Source: Alphaproteobacteria bacterium
GTDB lineage: Bacteria; Pseudomonadota; Alphaproteobacteria; Puniceispirillales; UBA1172
NCBI GenBank assembly: GCA_023259875.1
Contig: JALRFL010000063.1
Coordinates: 1 to 7,906 of the forward strand
Length of the DNA: 7,906 bases
Direction: 5' to 3'
Each line of letters begins with the position of its first letter. The first letter of the stretch is position 1. A program made the position numbers and the translations under genes. This document shows, piece after piece, positions 1-5,962 of this stretch. The notes under the pieces are model-generated. The model ran no database searches. It saw only the letters and a list, made by a program, of their open reading frames with translations, and had not been told where the DNA came from.

Positions 1-1455
1 CGTAGCTCTTAACATTGCTAAATGTTCAACAGGTTGGTGCGTTGGTCCATCTTCGCCAAGCCCGATAGAATCATGTGTCATGACATAAATCACTTGCTGA
101 CCCATTAAGGCGGATAGCCGCATGGCGCCTCTGGCATAATCCGAAAACACCAAGAAGGTGCCGCCATAAGGCACCATACCGCCGTGAAGCGCCATGCCAT
201 TCATCGCCGCCGCCATGCCATGTTCACGAATTCCAAAATAGACATAACGGCCTTTGAATTTGCGCGCAGAAACAGGCAACATTTGTGAGGTTCGGGTCAG
301 ATTTGATCCTGTTAAATCCGCAGATCCCCCAACGGTCAGCGATGTGGCGGCATTAATGACCTCAAGGGTTTTTTGCGAAGATTGTCTGGTGGCCAGTTTT
401 GGCTGATCGGCCTTAAACTGTTGGCGCAAGGCTTTCAGCTCGCGCCATAATCTCTGTGGATGTGCCGAAGATAACGCCTCATCAAACCGTTTCTTCTTGC
501 GCGAATCCTGATGGCGAGATTGCCATTCCGCATAAGCATTGAGACTGCGCTGACCAGCGGCGTTCCATGCTTTGGTAATATGTTCAGGGATGACAAAAGG
601 ATCATGAGACCAGCCAAGAGCCGCACGAGTGGCGGCGACTTCATCTGCGCCAAGCGGCGCGCCATGGGTTTTCGCTGTTCCTGCCAGATGAGGTGAGCCA
701 TAGCCAATCTGGGTTTTGCAAGCAATCAGGGATGGGCGCGCGGTTTTTACCGCTAACGCAATCGCCTTATCAATCGCATCAGGGTCATGACCATCCACAG
801 ATTGAACATGCCAGCCAGCGGCACGAAAACGAGTCAGCTGATTGGTCGAAGTTGATAACTCTGTGCCGCCGTCAATAGAGATGCTGTTATCATCCCAAAG
901 CACTGTCAAACGATCAAGCCGCAAATGTCCAGCAAGGTCTATCGCCTCATGGCTGATGCCTTCTTGCAGACAGCCGTCTCCTGCAATCACCCAAGTCCGG
1001 TGATCCACAAGAGATGCGTTAAAGCGTGCCGCCATCATGCGTTCGGCTAAAGCCATGCCAACTGCGGTGGCTAGCCCTTGCCCCAATGGGCCTGTGGTTG
1101 TTTCTATACCACTTGCCATGCCGTATTCGGGATGGCCTGCGGTAATAGCACCCATCTGCCGAAACCGCCGTAACTGATCCATGGTCATATCGGCATATCC
1201 AAGCAGATGGTTCAGCGCATAATGCAACATTGAGCCATGCCCAGCAGAGAGCACAAACCGATCACGGTCAGGCCAAGCCGGATCAGCAGGATTAATTTTT
1301 ATATGCCGTGAAAACAGCACGGTTGCCACATCCGCCATCCCCATTGGCATCCCCGGATGCCCAGAGTTTGCTGCCTGAACCGCGTCAATGGCAAGAAAGC
1401 GAATGGCATTAGCCATGTCGTTATGAAGGTCACGAGAGATGGAAGTTTCAGACAT
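1..1455 (-). CDS. tkt: Transketolase, 3' end cut off by the window edge
   Basis: Transketolase is a cytoplasmic, thiamine-diphosphate- and divalent-metal-dependent enzyme. It moves two-carbon units between sugar phosphates in the non-oxidative pentose phosphate pathway. The frame runs without a stop from ATG at 1455 to base 1, giving 485 residues. Family members have about 660, so roughly the last quarter, the C-terminal domain, lies outside. Visible motifs: NSGHPG (30-35), AGHGS (71-75), GHPE (107-110), GPLGQG (122-127), the ThDP/metal motif GDG (159-161) leading to DDNS with Asn190, KTHG (262-265), the catalytic Glu411 in REHG, and GEDGPTHQP with His473. All family hallmarks in view are intact. 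It lies 82 bp downstream of fbp on the same strand, probably co-transcribed. The ribosome site is weak (AGAG, about 8 nt before the ATG). A 5-bp hairpin sits in the leader. The absence of phosphoribulokinase or RuBisCO in view favours the pentose phosphate pathway over the Calvin cycle. Identity is near certain. Confidence 0.96.
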   Translation of the reverse strand, partial: MSETSISRDLHNDMANAIRFLAIDAVQAANSGHPGMPMGMADVATVLFSRHIKINPADPAWPDRDRFVLSAGHGSMLHYALNHLLGYADMTMDQLRRFRQMGAITAGHPEYGMASGIETTTGPLGQGLATAVGMALAERMMAARFNASLVDHRTWVIAGDGCLQEGISHEAIDLAGHLRLDRLTVLWDDNSISIDGGTELSTSTNQLTRFRAAGWHVQSVDGHDPDAIDKAIALAVKTARPSLIACKTQIGYGSPHLAGTAKTHGAPLGADEVAATRAALGWSHDPFVIPEHITKAWNAAGQRSLNAYAEWQSRHQDSRKKKRFDEALSSAHPQRLWRELKALRQQFKADQPKLATRQSSQKTLEVINAATSLTVGGSADLTGSNLTRTSQMLPVSARKFKGRYVYFGIREHGMAAAMNGMALHGGMVPYGGTFLVFSDYARGAMRLSALMGQQVIYVMTHDSIGLGEDGPTHQPVEHLAMLRAT

Positions 1456-1477
1456 TTTGGTTTCTCTGATCTGATAT

Positions 1478-1494
1478 GGGCAGAAGCGTTGCCC
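1478..1494 (-). other. Small hairpin in the fbp-tkt gap
   Basis: On the minus strand, GGGCA and TGCCC form a perfect 5-bp stem with a 7-nt loop, 22 nt before the tkt start. No U-tract follows, so it is not a convincing terminator. It could be an mRNA-processing or leader structure in the fbp-tkt transcript, or chance. The rest of this 82-bp gap holds an AAGGAG (minus strand, 1507-1512) too far from any start to be used. Confidence 0.25.
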
Positions 1495-1537
1495 CTTTTC
1501 TAGCAACTCCTTGCCAATGCTTCAACAGGGTTATGCG

Positions 1538-2536
1538 CTATTCGTTGCGGTGAAAGGCGATGAGATGATCAACTTCAGCCGCTGATCCAAAGATAAGGGC
1601 GGTGCGCTGATGCAAATCCTCTGGCAACAGATCAAGGATACGGTCTGAACCATTAACCGCTCGCCCTCCGGCCTTTTCTGTCAAAAAACTGATGGGATTA
1701 GCTTCATAAACCAGACGCAGACGACCATTTTCATAGCCTTTACGATGATCACCGGGGTAAAGAAACACACCGCCCCTTCTGAAAATACGCCACGCATCCG
1801 CCACCATAGACCCGACCCAGCGCATCCGAAAACTTTTGCTATATGCGCCCTCTTTACCTGCTAGCACCTCTGCCATCCATGATTTTACAGGCGAAAACCA
1901 ATGCGCGGCATAAGCGGCGTTAATGGCATATTCGTTGCTGTGATCAGGTATCCGAACAAGATCATCCATGGCAACAAATTGACCATCGCGTTCATCAAGA
2001 ACAAAACATTGCGGCGCGGTGTCCCGGGCAAAAGCCAGAATAAGGGTTGTTTGCGGCCCGTAAGCAAAAAACCCTGCCGCCAATTGGTCACGGCCTCGGC
2101 AAGGCATGGGGCCGTTGGTGCAGGGCATGATAGAAAAAATAGTTCCCACCGTCACATTAACCGCAATATTAGAAGACCCATCCAAGGGATCAATAGCGAC
2201 CATCATATGCTGGTCTTGTGAGCTGGCGGCATCAGCGGCTTCATCAGATGAAAGGGCAATCGGGGCATCTTGTTCTTCCGACAGGACATAAGCCGCCGCC
2301 GTGTTCTGAAGATGCTCAATAATGATTTCCTCGGCCATCACATCTAGGGCTTTTTGATCATCTCCATCTGAATTGGCACCGCCGGTTTCCGCCCCCAAAT
2401 CCGTTTCAATCCCACTCACACGGATCAGACGGGTAATGGCTATAGCCGCCTCTGCCAATTGTCGCGTGACTTTGGCCTCAGCAAGAGAGATACGACCATC
2501 ATCGCATCGGTTGGTCAGATAATCATCAAGCCGCAT
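1538..2536 (-). CDS. fbp: Class I fructose-1,6-bisphosphatase
   Basis: Hydrolyses fructose-1,6-bisphosphate to fructose-6-phosphate and phosphate, the committed step of gluconeogenesis, in the cytoplasm with Mg2+. I place the start at the ATG at 2536 (332 residues, MRLDDYL...). The frame is open up to an ATG at 2581, adding 15 residues, but that extension is a low-complexity stretch built from a 15-bp tandem repeat whose 16-bp period breaks the reading frame. The shorter form matches the usual family N-terminus and has a GGGG five bases upstream. In the short numbering, class I hallmarks are QKALDV (61-66), LSEEQD (85-90), the metal-binding DPLDGSSNI (116-124), VGSMVAD (241-247), FLYPGD (258-263) and YEANP with its metal-ligand Glu (277-281). 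Upstream on the same strand is the HD-domain gene; tkt follows downstream. With pckA close by, the context is gluconeogenic. Family assignment is firm; the start is less certain. Confidence 0.95.
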   Translation of the reverse strand: MRLDDYLTNRCDDGRISLAEAKVTRQLAEAAIAITRLIRVSGIETDLGAETGGANSDGDDQKALDVMAEEIIIEHLQNTAAAYVLSEEQDAPIALSSDEAADAASSQDQHMMVAIDPLDGSSNIAVNVTVGTIFSIMPCTNGPMPCRGRDQLAAGFFAYGPQTTLILAFARDTAPQCFVLDERDGQFVAMDDLVRIPDHSNEYAINAAYAAHWFSPVKSWMAEVLAGKEGAYSKSFRMRWVGSMVADAWRIFRRGGVFLYPGDHRKGYENGRLRLVYEANPISFLTEKAGGRAVNGSDRILDLLPEDLHQRTALIFGSAAEVDHLIAFHRNE

Positions 2537-2542
2537 CTTATC

Positions 2543-2573
2543 CCCATCATCATAACAGCCCATCATCATAACA
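2543..2573. repeat. 15-bp tandem direct repeat at the fbp 5' end
   Basis: The 15-mer CCCATCATCATAACA occurs at 2543-2557 and again at 2559-2573, a period of 16 bp. A 16-bp period is not a multiple of three, so the two copies would encode different residues (MMMG versus YDDG in the longer fbp frame). This fits untranslated leader DNA rather than coding sequence. A second 16-bp-period duplication lies nearby at 2628-2655. Confidence 0.6.
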
Positions 2574-2627
2574 AAGGCCATTTGCTACCAGGCCTTTGTT
2601 AACTAAACCTAAATGTTATCATCACTT

Positions 2628-2655
2628 GCGTTAATGGCGGCTGGCGTTAATGGCG
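2628..2655. repeat. 12-bp direct repeat spanning the HD gene stop codon
   Basis: GCGTTAATGGCG occurs at 2628-2639 and 2644-2655, again with a 16-bp period. The right copy contains the stop codon (TAA on the minus strand, 2647-2649) of the HD-domain gene. The left copy lies in the gap before fbp. It looks like a local duplication that lengthened the intergenic region, possibly by replication slippage. Confidence 0.5.
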
Positions 2656-3261
2656 ACTAGCCGGTAAGCCCACGACAACCCCAGCCTTAATAACATCATC
2701 ATCCCATGCTTTACGGCTGAAGACTTCATGAACCATTGGCGCAAAGTGATCAAGGTCTTTCATTGGGTAATCTGGATCAAAAGACATTTGATCCCACCGC
2801 TCACAGAAATCAGCGCAACTCTGCCAATAAGGGTGGCCGCGGAACTCATCGCGTTTATCAGGGTCCCAATCATAATGATGCGCATAATATTTCATCTGGA
2901 AAATCCCGTGCTTTTCCACCACCCATGCCACTTCTTCGCGGACGAAGGGGCGAATGATCTCTGCTGCCATCCGGTCGTGATTCTGAGGCGACAGCCCATC
3001 CCCAATATCATGAATTAAGGCAGCAACAATCCAATCCAGATCCGCGCCATCCTTTTCGGCTCGGCTAGCGGATTGCAAGCCATGTTCAAGGCGATTAATC
3101 TGATAGCCGGAAAGCGATTCTTTCCCTTGTAAGGCTAATTGCTCAAGGATACGGCGCGGTGTTTCTTTATGATAATCAACCTCATAATCATGAAGAAGCT
3201 TATAATCTTCAAAACTGCCTTCATCCATTCTTCGAAATGAAACCTGTTGAGATTTGGTCAT
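2647..3261 (-). CDS. HD-domain protein of the PhnZ-like oxygenase family
   Basis: A 204-residue soluble protein with no signal peptide or membrane segment. It carries the HD-fold metal pattern: first His in LEH (His60), the HD pair in ALIHDIGD (His84-Asp85), further His at 95 (QNHDR) and 118 (EKHG), and a late Asp near 157 (ERWDQ). This arrangement, with RLEHGLQSASRAEKDG before it and HPYWQSCADFCERWDQ after, resembles the mixed-valence di-iron oxygenases PhnZ and TmpB, and MIOX more distantly, rather than ordinary HD phosphohydrolases. PhnZ cleaves hydroxylated 2-aminoethylphosphonate, but no phosphonate genes are visible here and the substrate-side residues differ, so the substrate is unknown. 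A strong GGAGGTG ribosome site lies 5 nt before the ATG at 3261. The gene is divergent from pckA and upstream of fbp. Fold confidence is high; oxygenase activity is inferred. Confidence 0.85.
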   Translation of the reverse strand: MTKSQQVSFRRMDEGSFEDYKLLHDYEVDYHKETPRRILEQLALQGKESLSGYQINRLEHGLQSASRAEKDGADLDWIVAALIHDIGDGLSPQNHDRMAAEIIRPFVREEVAWVVEKHGIFQMKYYAHHYDWDPDKRDEFRGHPYWQSCADFCERWDQMSFDPDYPMKDLDHFAPMVHEVFSRKAWDDDVIKAGVVVGLPASRH

Positions 3262-3266
3262 TTGGA

Positions 3267-3273
3267 CACCTCC
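3267..3273 (-). promoter_or_regulatory. Strong Shine-Dalgarno of the HD-domain gene
   Basis: GGAGGTG on the minus strand, 5 nt before the ATG at 3261. It is the best ribosome binding site in the window and fixes this start. The neighbouring metabolic genes have much weaker sites, so this small protein may be translated efficiently. Confidence 0.8.
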
Positions 3274-3279
3274 AAACCG

Positions 3280-3307
3280 TTGTTTAAGGGCATAGCGTCG
3301 CTATAAT
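3280..3307 (+). promoter_or_regulatory. Candidate distal promoter toward pckA
   Basis: A perfect TATAAT (3302-3307) has a weak -35 TTGTTT (3280-3285) 16 bp upstream. Transcription would begin near 3314, giving a leader of about 100 nt to the preferred pckA start. The -10 overlaps the right arm of the palindrome at 3292-3304, so a protein bound there would block it. The weak -35 keeps confidence low. Confidence 0.35.
3292..3304. promoter_or_regulatory. Perfect 13-bp palindrome, possible operator
   Basis: ATAGCG-T-CGCTAT is a perfect 6-bp inverted repeat around one central base, in the divergent region between the HD gene and pckA. It overlaps a TATAAT hexamer on the plus strand, so it could be a repressor site. 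No regulator gene is visible in the window. Confidence 0.4.
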
Positions 3308-3311
3308 TTCT

Positions 3312-3325
3312 TACGGTAATCCGTA
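3312..3325. promoter_or_regulatory. Second inverted repeat in the divergent region
   Basis: TACGG-TAAT-CCGTA has perfect 5-bp arms and a 4-bp spacer. Its centre is about 20 bp, two helical turns, from the centre of the 3292-3304 palindrome, which would put two bound proteins on the same DNA face. The half-sites differ between the two palindromes. Binding is inference only. Confidence 0.3.
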
Positions 3326-3353
3326 GATTTTTTAATGGCAACCTCTAAACATC

Positions 3354-3383
3354 TTTACATTTTAAGGGATGGCTATTTATATT
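3354..3383 (+). promoter_or_regulatory. Likely main pckA promoter
   Basis: TTTACA (3354-3359, five of six to the sigma-70 -35) and TATATT (3378-3383, five of six to the -10) are separated by 18 bp. Transcription would begin near 3390, giving a leader of about 26 nt to the ATG at 3416. If it works, the upstream ATG at 3335 would not be on this transcript, which supports the shorter PckA. Confidence 0.5.
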
Positions 3384-3415
3384 ATGCCCTTCCTTCACTT
3401 TTAGAATTGAATCTT

Positions 3416-5023
3416 ATGACTGCCATACACACTTATCTTGCCTCTATCGGCATCACAGACCCTATCGAAGTTCTGCATAATCCCGATTATGACACCCTCT
3501 ACCGAGAGGAGACCGCGCCCGGCCTGACAGGCTTTGATCGCGGTGTGGTAACCGAGCTTGGCGCAGTGAATGTGCTGACGGGGGAATATACGGGGCGTTC
3601 ACCCAAAGACAAATATATCACCATGGATGACAGCACACGCGACAGCCTATGGTGGAATGGGGAAATCAAGAACGACAACAAACCCATCACCCCTGAGGTA
3701 TGGAAGAAGTTAAAACAGACCGCTACCGATCAGCTCACCGGAAAGCGGCTTTTTGTTATTGATGCGTTTTGCGGGGCTAGCCCTGACACTCGCCTGAAGG
3801 TGCGCTTTGTTATGGAAGTGGCTTGGCAAGCGCATTTTGTAAAGAATATGTTTATTCGCCCAAGCGCCGAAGAATTGGCAGATTTCAAACCTGATTTTGT
3901 GGTTGTGAACGCTTCAAAAACGGGATTTGCTGATTACGCCGCCCATGGCCTGAATTCTGAGACTTTTATCGCCTTTAACCTGACTGAAAATATGCAGATC
4001 ATTGGTGGGTCTTGGTATGGTGGCGAAATGAAAAAGGGTATGTTCTCACTGATGAATTACCTGTTGCCTCGGCGTGGCATTGCCTCAATGCACTGTTCTG
4101 CCAATATGGGGCATAATGGTGATACTGCCCTGTTTTTCGGGCTTTCTGGTACAGGAAAAACCACGCTTTCCGCAGACCCTGATCGGTTGCTGATCGGTGA
4201 TGATGAACATGGCTGGGATGATAGCGGCATTTTCAATTTCGAGGGGGGCTGCTACGCTAAGACCATTAATCTTGATCCAGAAAAAGAGCCTGATATCTAC
4301 GCCGCGGTTAAGCGCGACGCCTTGCTTGAAAATGTCATGGTCACAGAAGATGGCAAAATTGATTTTGATGACGATAGCCTGACTTCAAATGGCCGGGTAT
4401 CTTATCCTATTGAGCATATTGATAATCGGGTTAAGCCCGTATCAAAGGGCGGTCATCCAAAGCGCGTGATCTTTCTAACCGCAGATGCATCAGGGGTATT
4501 CCCCCCTGTGAGCGTGCTTAGCAATGCCCAAATGCAATATCATTTTCTGTCAGGTTTTACCGCAAAAATGGCTGGAACAGAACGCGGCATTAACGAATCG
4601 ATTCCCACCTTTTCGGCCTGTTTTGGTGCCGCTTTCTTGAGCTTGCACCCCACGGTTTACGCTGAGGTGTTGAACAAACGGATGCATGATGCAGGCGCCA
4701 AGGCCTATCTGATCAATACCGGATGGAATGGGCGGTCTGAGCGGATTTCGCTTCGCGATACAAGAGCTATCATCAAGGCTGTGCTAGAAGGTGCGCTGGA
4801 TGATGAGCCAACGATCACCTTGCCGATTTTCAACCTTGCTGTTCCGCAACATATTCCGGGGGTGGATACCGCTATTCTTGATCCACGCAACAGCTATGAC
4901 AAGCAAGAAGACTGGTCGGCTAAAGCTGAACATTTGGCAGGGCTTTTCATTGATAATTTTGTCAAGTTCACCAATACCCCTGCAGGCAAAGCACTGGAAG
5001 AGGCAGGGCCAAAACTCGGGTAA
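3416..5023 (+). CDS. pckA: ATP-dependent phosphoenolpyruvate carboxykinase
   Basis: Converts oxaloacetate and ATP to phosphoenolpyruvate, ADP and CO2, the entry step of gluconeogenesis from organic and amino acids; cytoplasmic, Mg2+/Mn2+-dependent. The chosen ATG at 3416 gives 535 residues, close to the 540 of the E. coli enzyme, and its N-terminus (ASIGITDPIEVLHNPDYDTL) aligns with the family. The frame is open back to an ATG at 3335, adding 27 residues that look like translated promoter DNA and contain a good -35/-10 pair. Key sites in the short numbering: substrate Arg61 in GRSPKDKY, Tyr201 and Lys207 in WYGGEMKKGMFS, His226 in SMHCSAN, the P-loop GLSGTGKTT (242-250, Lys248), and the metal-binding LIGDDEHGWDD (Asp262-Asp263). 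All are intact, so the enzyme should be active. The ribosome site is poor. The gene is divergent from the HD gene and alone in its orientation apart from the abi gene. Confidence 0.96.
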   Translation: MTAIHTYLASIGITDPIEVLHNPDYDTLYREETAPGLTGFDRGVVTELGAVNVLTGEYTGRSPKDKYITMDDSTRDSLWWNGEIKNDNKPITPEVWKKLKQTATDQLTGKRLFVIDAFCGASPDTRLKVRFVMEVAWQAHFVKNMFIRPSAEELADFKPDFVVVNASKTGFADYAAHGLNSETFIAFNLTENMQIIGGSWYGGEMKKGMFSLMNYLLPRRGIASMHCSANMGHNGDTALFFGLSGTGKTTLSADPDRLLIGDDEHGWDDSGIFNFEGGCYAKTINLDPEKEPDIYAAVKRDALLENVMVTEDGKIDFDDDSLTSNGRVSYPIEHIDNRVKPVSKGGHPKRVIFLTADASGVFPPVSVLSNAQMQYHFLSGFTAKMAGTERGINESIPTFSACFGAAFLSLHPTVYAEVLNKRMHDAGAKAYLINTGWNGRSERISLRDTRAIIKAVLEGALDDEPTITLPIFNLAVPQHIPGVDTAILDPRNSYDKQEDWSAKAEHLAGLFIDNFVKFTNTPAGKALEEAGPKLG

Positions 5024-5082
5024 TTGTAAGGGAGAAATCTAGTGCCATGGGCGCATCTGCCTAGTAAAGGACAAATACATTC

Positions 5083-5100
5083 CTATAACAGCCGTTATAG
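5083..5100 (+). other. Perfect 7-bp stem-loop downstream of pckA
   Basis: CTATAAC (5083-5089) pairs exactly with GTTATAG (5094-5100) across an AGCC loop, 60 bp after the pckA stop. The stem is AT-rich and the following bases are TCAATCCC rather than a T-tract, so intrinsic termination is doubtful. A protein-binding inverted repeat or part of a structured RNA is equally possible. Confidence 0.4.
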
Positions 5101-5206
5101 TCAATCCCATGGCGATCAATTTTAATTATATGTAATTAGTAGACTGAGTCAATGAAAAACGCTGAAAATCTTAGAATCTTTTTTCTTCTCAGCAGAATGG
5201 AAGCAT

Positions 5207-5236
5207 TTGCAAATTTATTTCGTGACGTTGTAATAT
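5207..5236 (+). promoter_or_regulatory. Candidate promoter of the abi gene
   Basis: TTGCAA (5207-5212) and TAATAT (5231-5236), each four of six to the sigma-70 consensus, lie 18 bp apart. Transcription would start near 5243, about 30 nt before the ATG at 5274. In DNA this AT-rich, chance matches are common, so confidence is low. Confidence 0.3.
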
Positions 5237-5273
5237 AACGAATCATTGAGAAATTAAAATAACAACAACAAGC

Positions 5274-5955
5274 ATGGCGTCAAATAATACACATAATTTA
5301 GTTGCCGTTATATCCAAGCCACGGCTAAAAAAATATCTTGATGAAGCAAAAAAATGTTGCTCGTCTTCCGACGAGCAGATGAATCATGCCTTGCGGCTTT
5401 ATGCTTGGAACACGGCATTGTGTGCCGCGTTCTATGGGCCCATACAAGCCTTGGAAATTGCTTTACGTAACGAGATAAATCAGCAACTTATCAATAAATT
5501 TGGAAAAGAATGGTATGAGCTTAAATCTGGTATTCAATTTGATAAAAAAGCTTTAACTCAAATTAAAGAAGCAAAAAATAACCTGAAAAAGCATAAAAAA
5601 AATATTATGGCAGACAATATTGTTGCAAAACTTTCTCTTGGATTTTGGGTGAACCTTTTTAATAAGCGCTACAATGAATCGCTTTGGAGAAAAATTGATT
5701 GCAAATCATTCCCTGATAACGAGAGAGATAGAAAAAAAATTCAGGAACGACAAATTGGCAGGAATCAATTCTTTCCGCAATCGGATCGCCCATCATGAAC
5801 CGATTTTTGACAGGCAACCAGAAAACAAACTTCAACTTATTCTAGAAATACTTGGTGACATCAACACCGAAAAAAAAGCATGGGTTGAAAAATATGATCG
5901 CGTATATCAGGTGCTATTGATGCGCCCGCCTAATGATGATGATTTGAGATTTTGA
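5274..5955 (+). pseudogene. Abi-family HEPN-like protein gene, frameshifted at an A8 run
   Basis: Two overlapping frames make up one gene. The first (5274-5798) carries RLYAWNTALCAAFYGPIQALEIALRN, a GKEWY segment and LSLGFWVNLFNKRYNESLWRKI. The second frame, ending at 5955, continues with KLAGINSFRNRIAHHEPIF and AWVEKYDRVYQVLL. This is the order seen in Abi-like proteins linked to abortive infection. Removing one A from the run at 5732-5739 joins them into about 226 residues, a normal family length. RNRIAHH fits the HEPN RNase RX4-6H active-site motif and lies wholly after the break, so the unshifted 174-residue product would lack it and end in unrelated residues. The DNA is far more AT-rich than its neighbours (12 G/C in bases 5521-5580), suggesting transfer. 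No Shine-Dalgarno precedes the ATG, and a stop three-quarters of a turn upstream (TGA, 5247) rules out a longer start. It may be a decayed gene, a homopolymer read error, or slippage-rescued. RNA cleavage is inferred, not shown. Confidence 0.78.
5732..5739 (+). other. A8 homopolymer at the abi frameshift
   Basis: Eight consecutive A lie where the two halves of the abi gene change frame; seven A would make the gene continuous (DRKK then FRNDKLAG). Two other A8 runs (5595-5602, 5870-5877) and an A7 (5348-5354) occur in the same gene. Runs of this length are prone to polymerase slippage and to sequencing error, so this is the best candidate for the break. Confidence 0.65.
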
Positions 5956-5962
5956 TCGCGCC

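Larger units (their letters stand above)
5024..5273. other. 250-bp AT-rich gap between pckA and the abi gene, with stem-loops
   Basis: I see no convincing gene here. The first bases hold a well-spaced GGGAG (5030-5034) before a GTG at 5042 that opens only a 27-codon frame ending at 5125. Three stem-loops follow: CTATAAC/GTTATAG with a 4-nt AGCC loop (5083-5100); TAATTA/TAATTA with a TATG loop (5123-5138); and GCTGA/TCAGC (5161-5193) enclosing a pyrimidine-rich loop with six T. None has the GC-rich stem and adjacent T-tract of a standard terminator. The region could hold the pckA 3' UTR, the abi leader, or a small RNA. Confidence 0.5.

Noticed and set aside
435..725. 96-codon minus-strand frame inside the tkt region
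   Set aside because: It lies in a different frame from the continuous transketolase reading frame, which carries all the family motifs; a shadow.
1507..1512. AAGGAG on the minus strand between fbp and tkt
   Set aside because: It is about 50 nt before the tkt ATG with no start at a usable distance, so it is not a working ribosome site for a visible gene.
1901..2221. 106-codon plus-strand frame opposite fbp
   Set aside because: Antisense to the conserved core of fructose-bisphosphatase; no recognisable domain and no ribosome site.
2728..3018. 96-codon plus-strand frame opposite the HD gene
   Set aside because: Antisense to the metal-binding core of the HD protein; no family resemblance.
5083..5100. 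Intrinsic terminator of pckA
   Set aside because: The stem is perfect but AT-rich, and no T-tract follows; kept only as an unassigned stem-loop.
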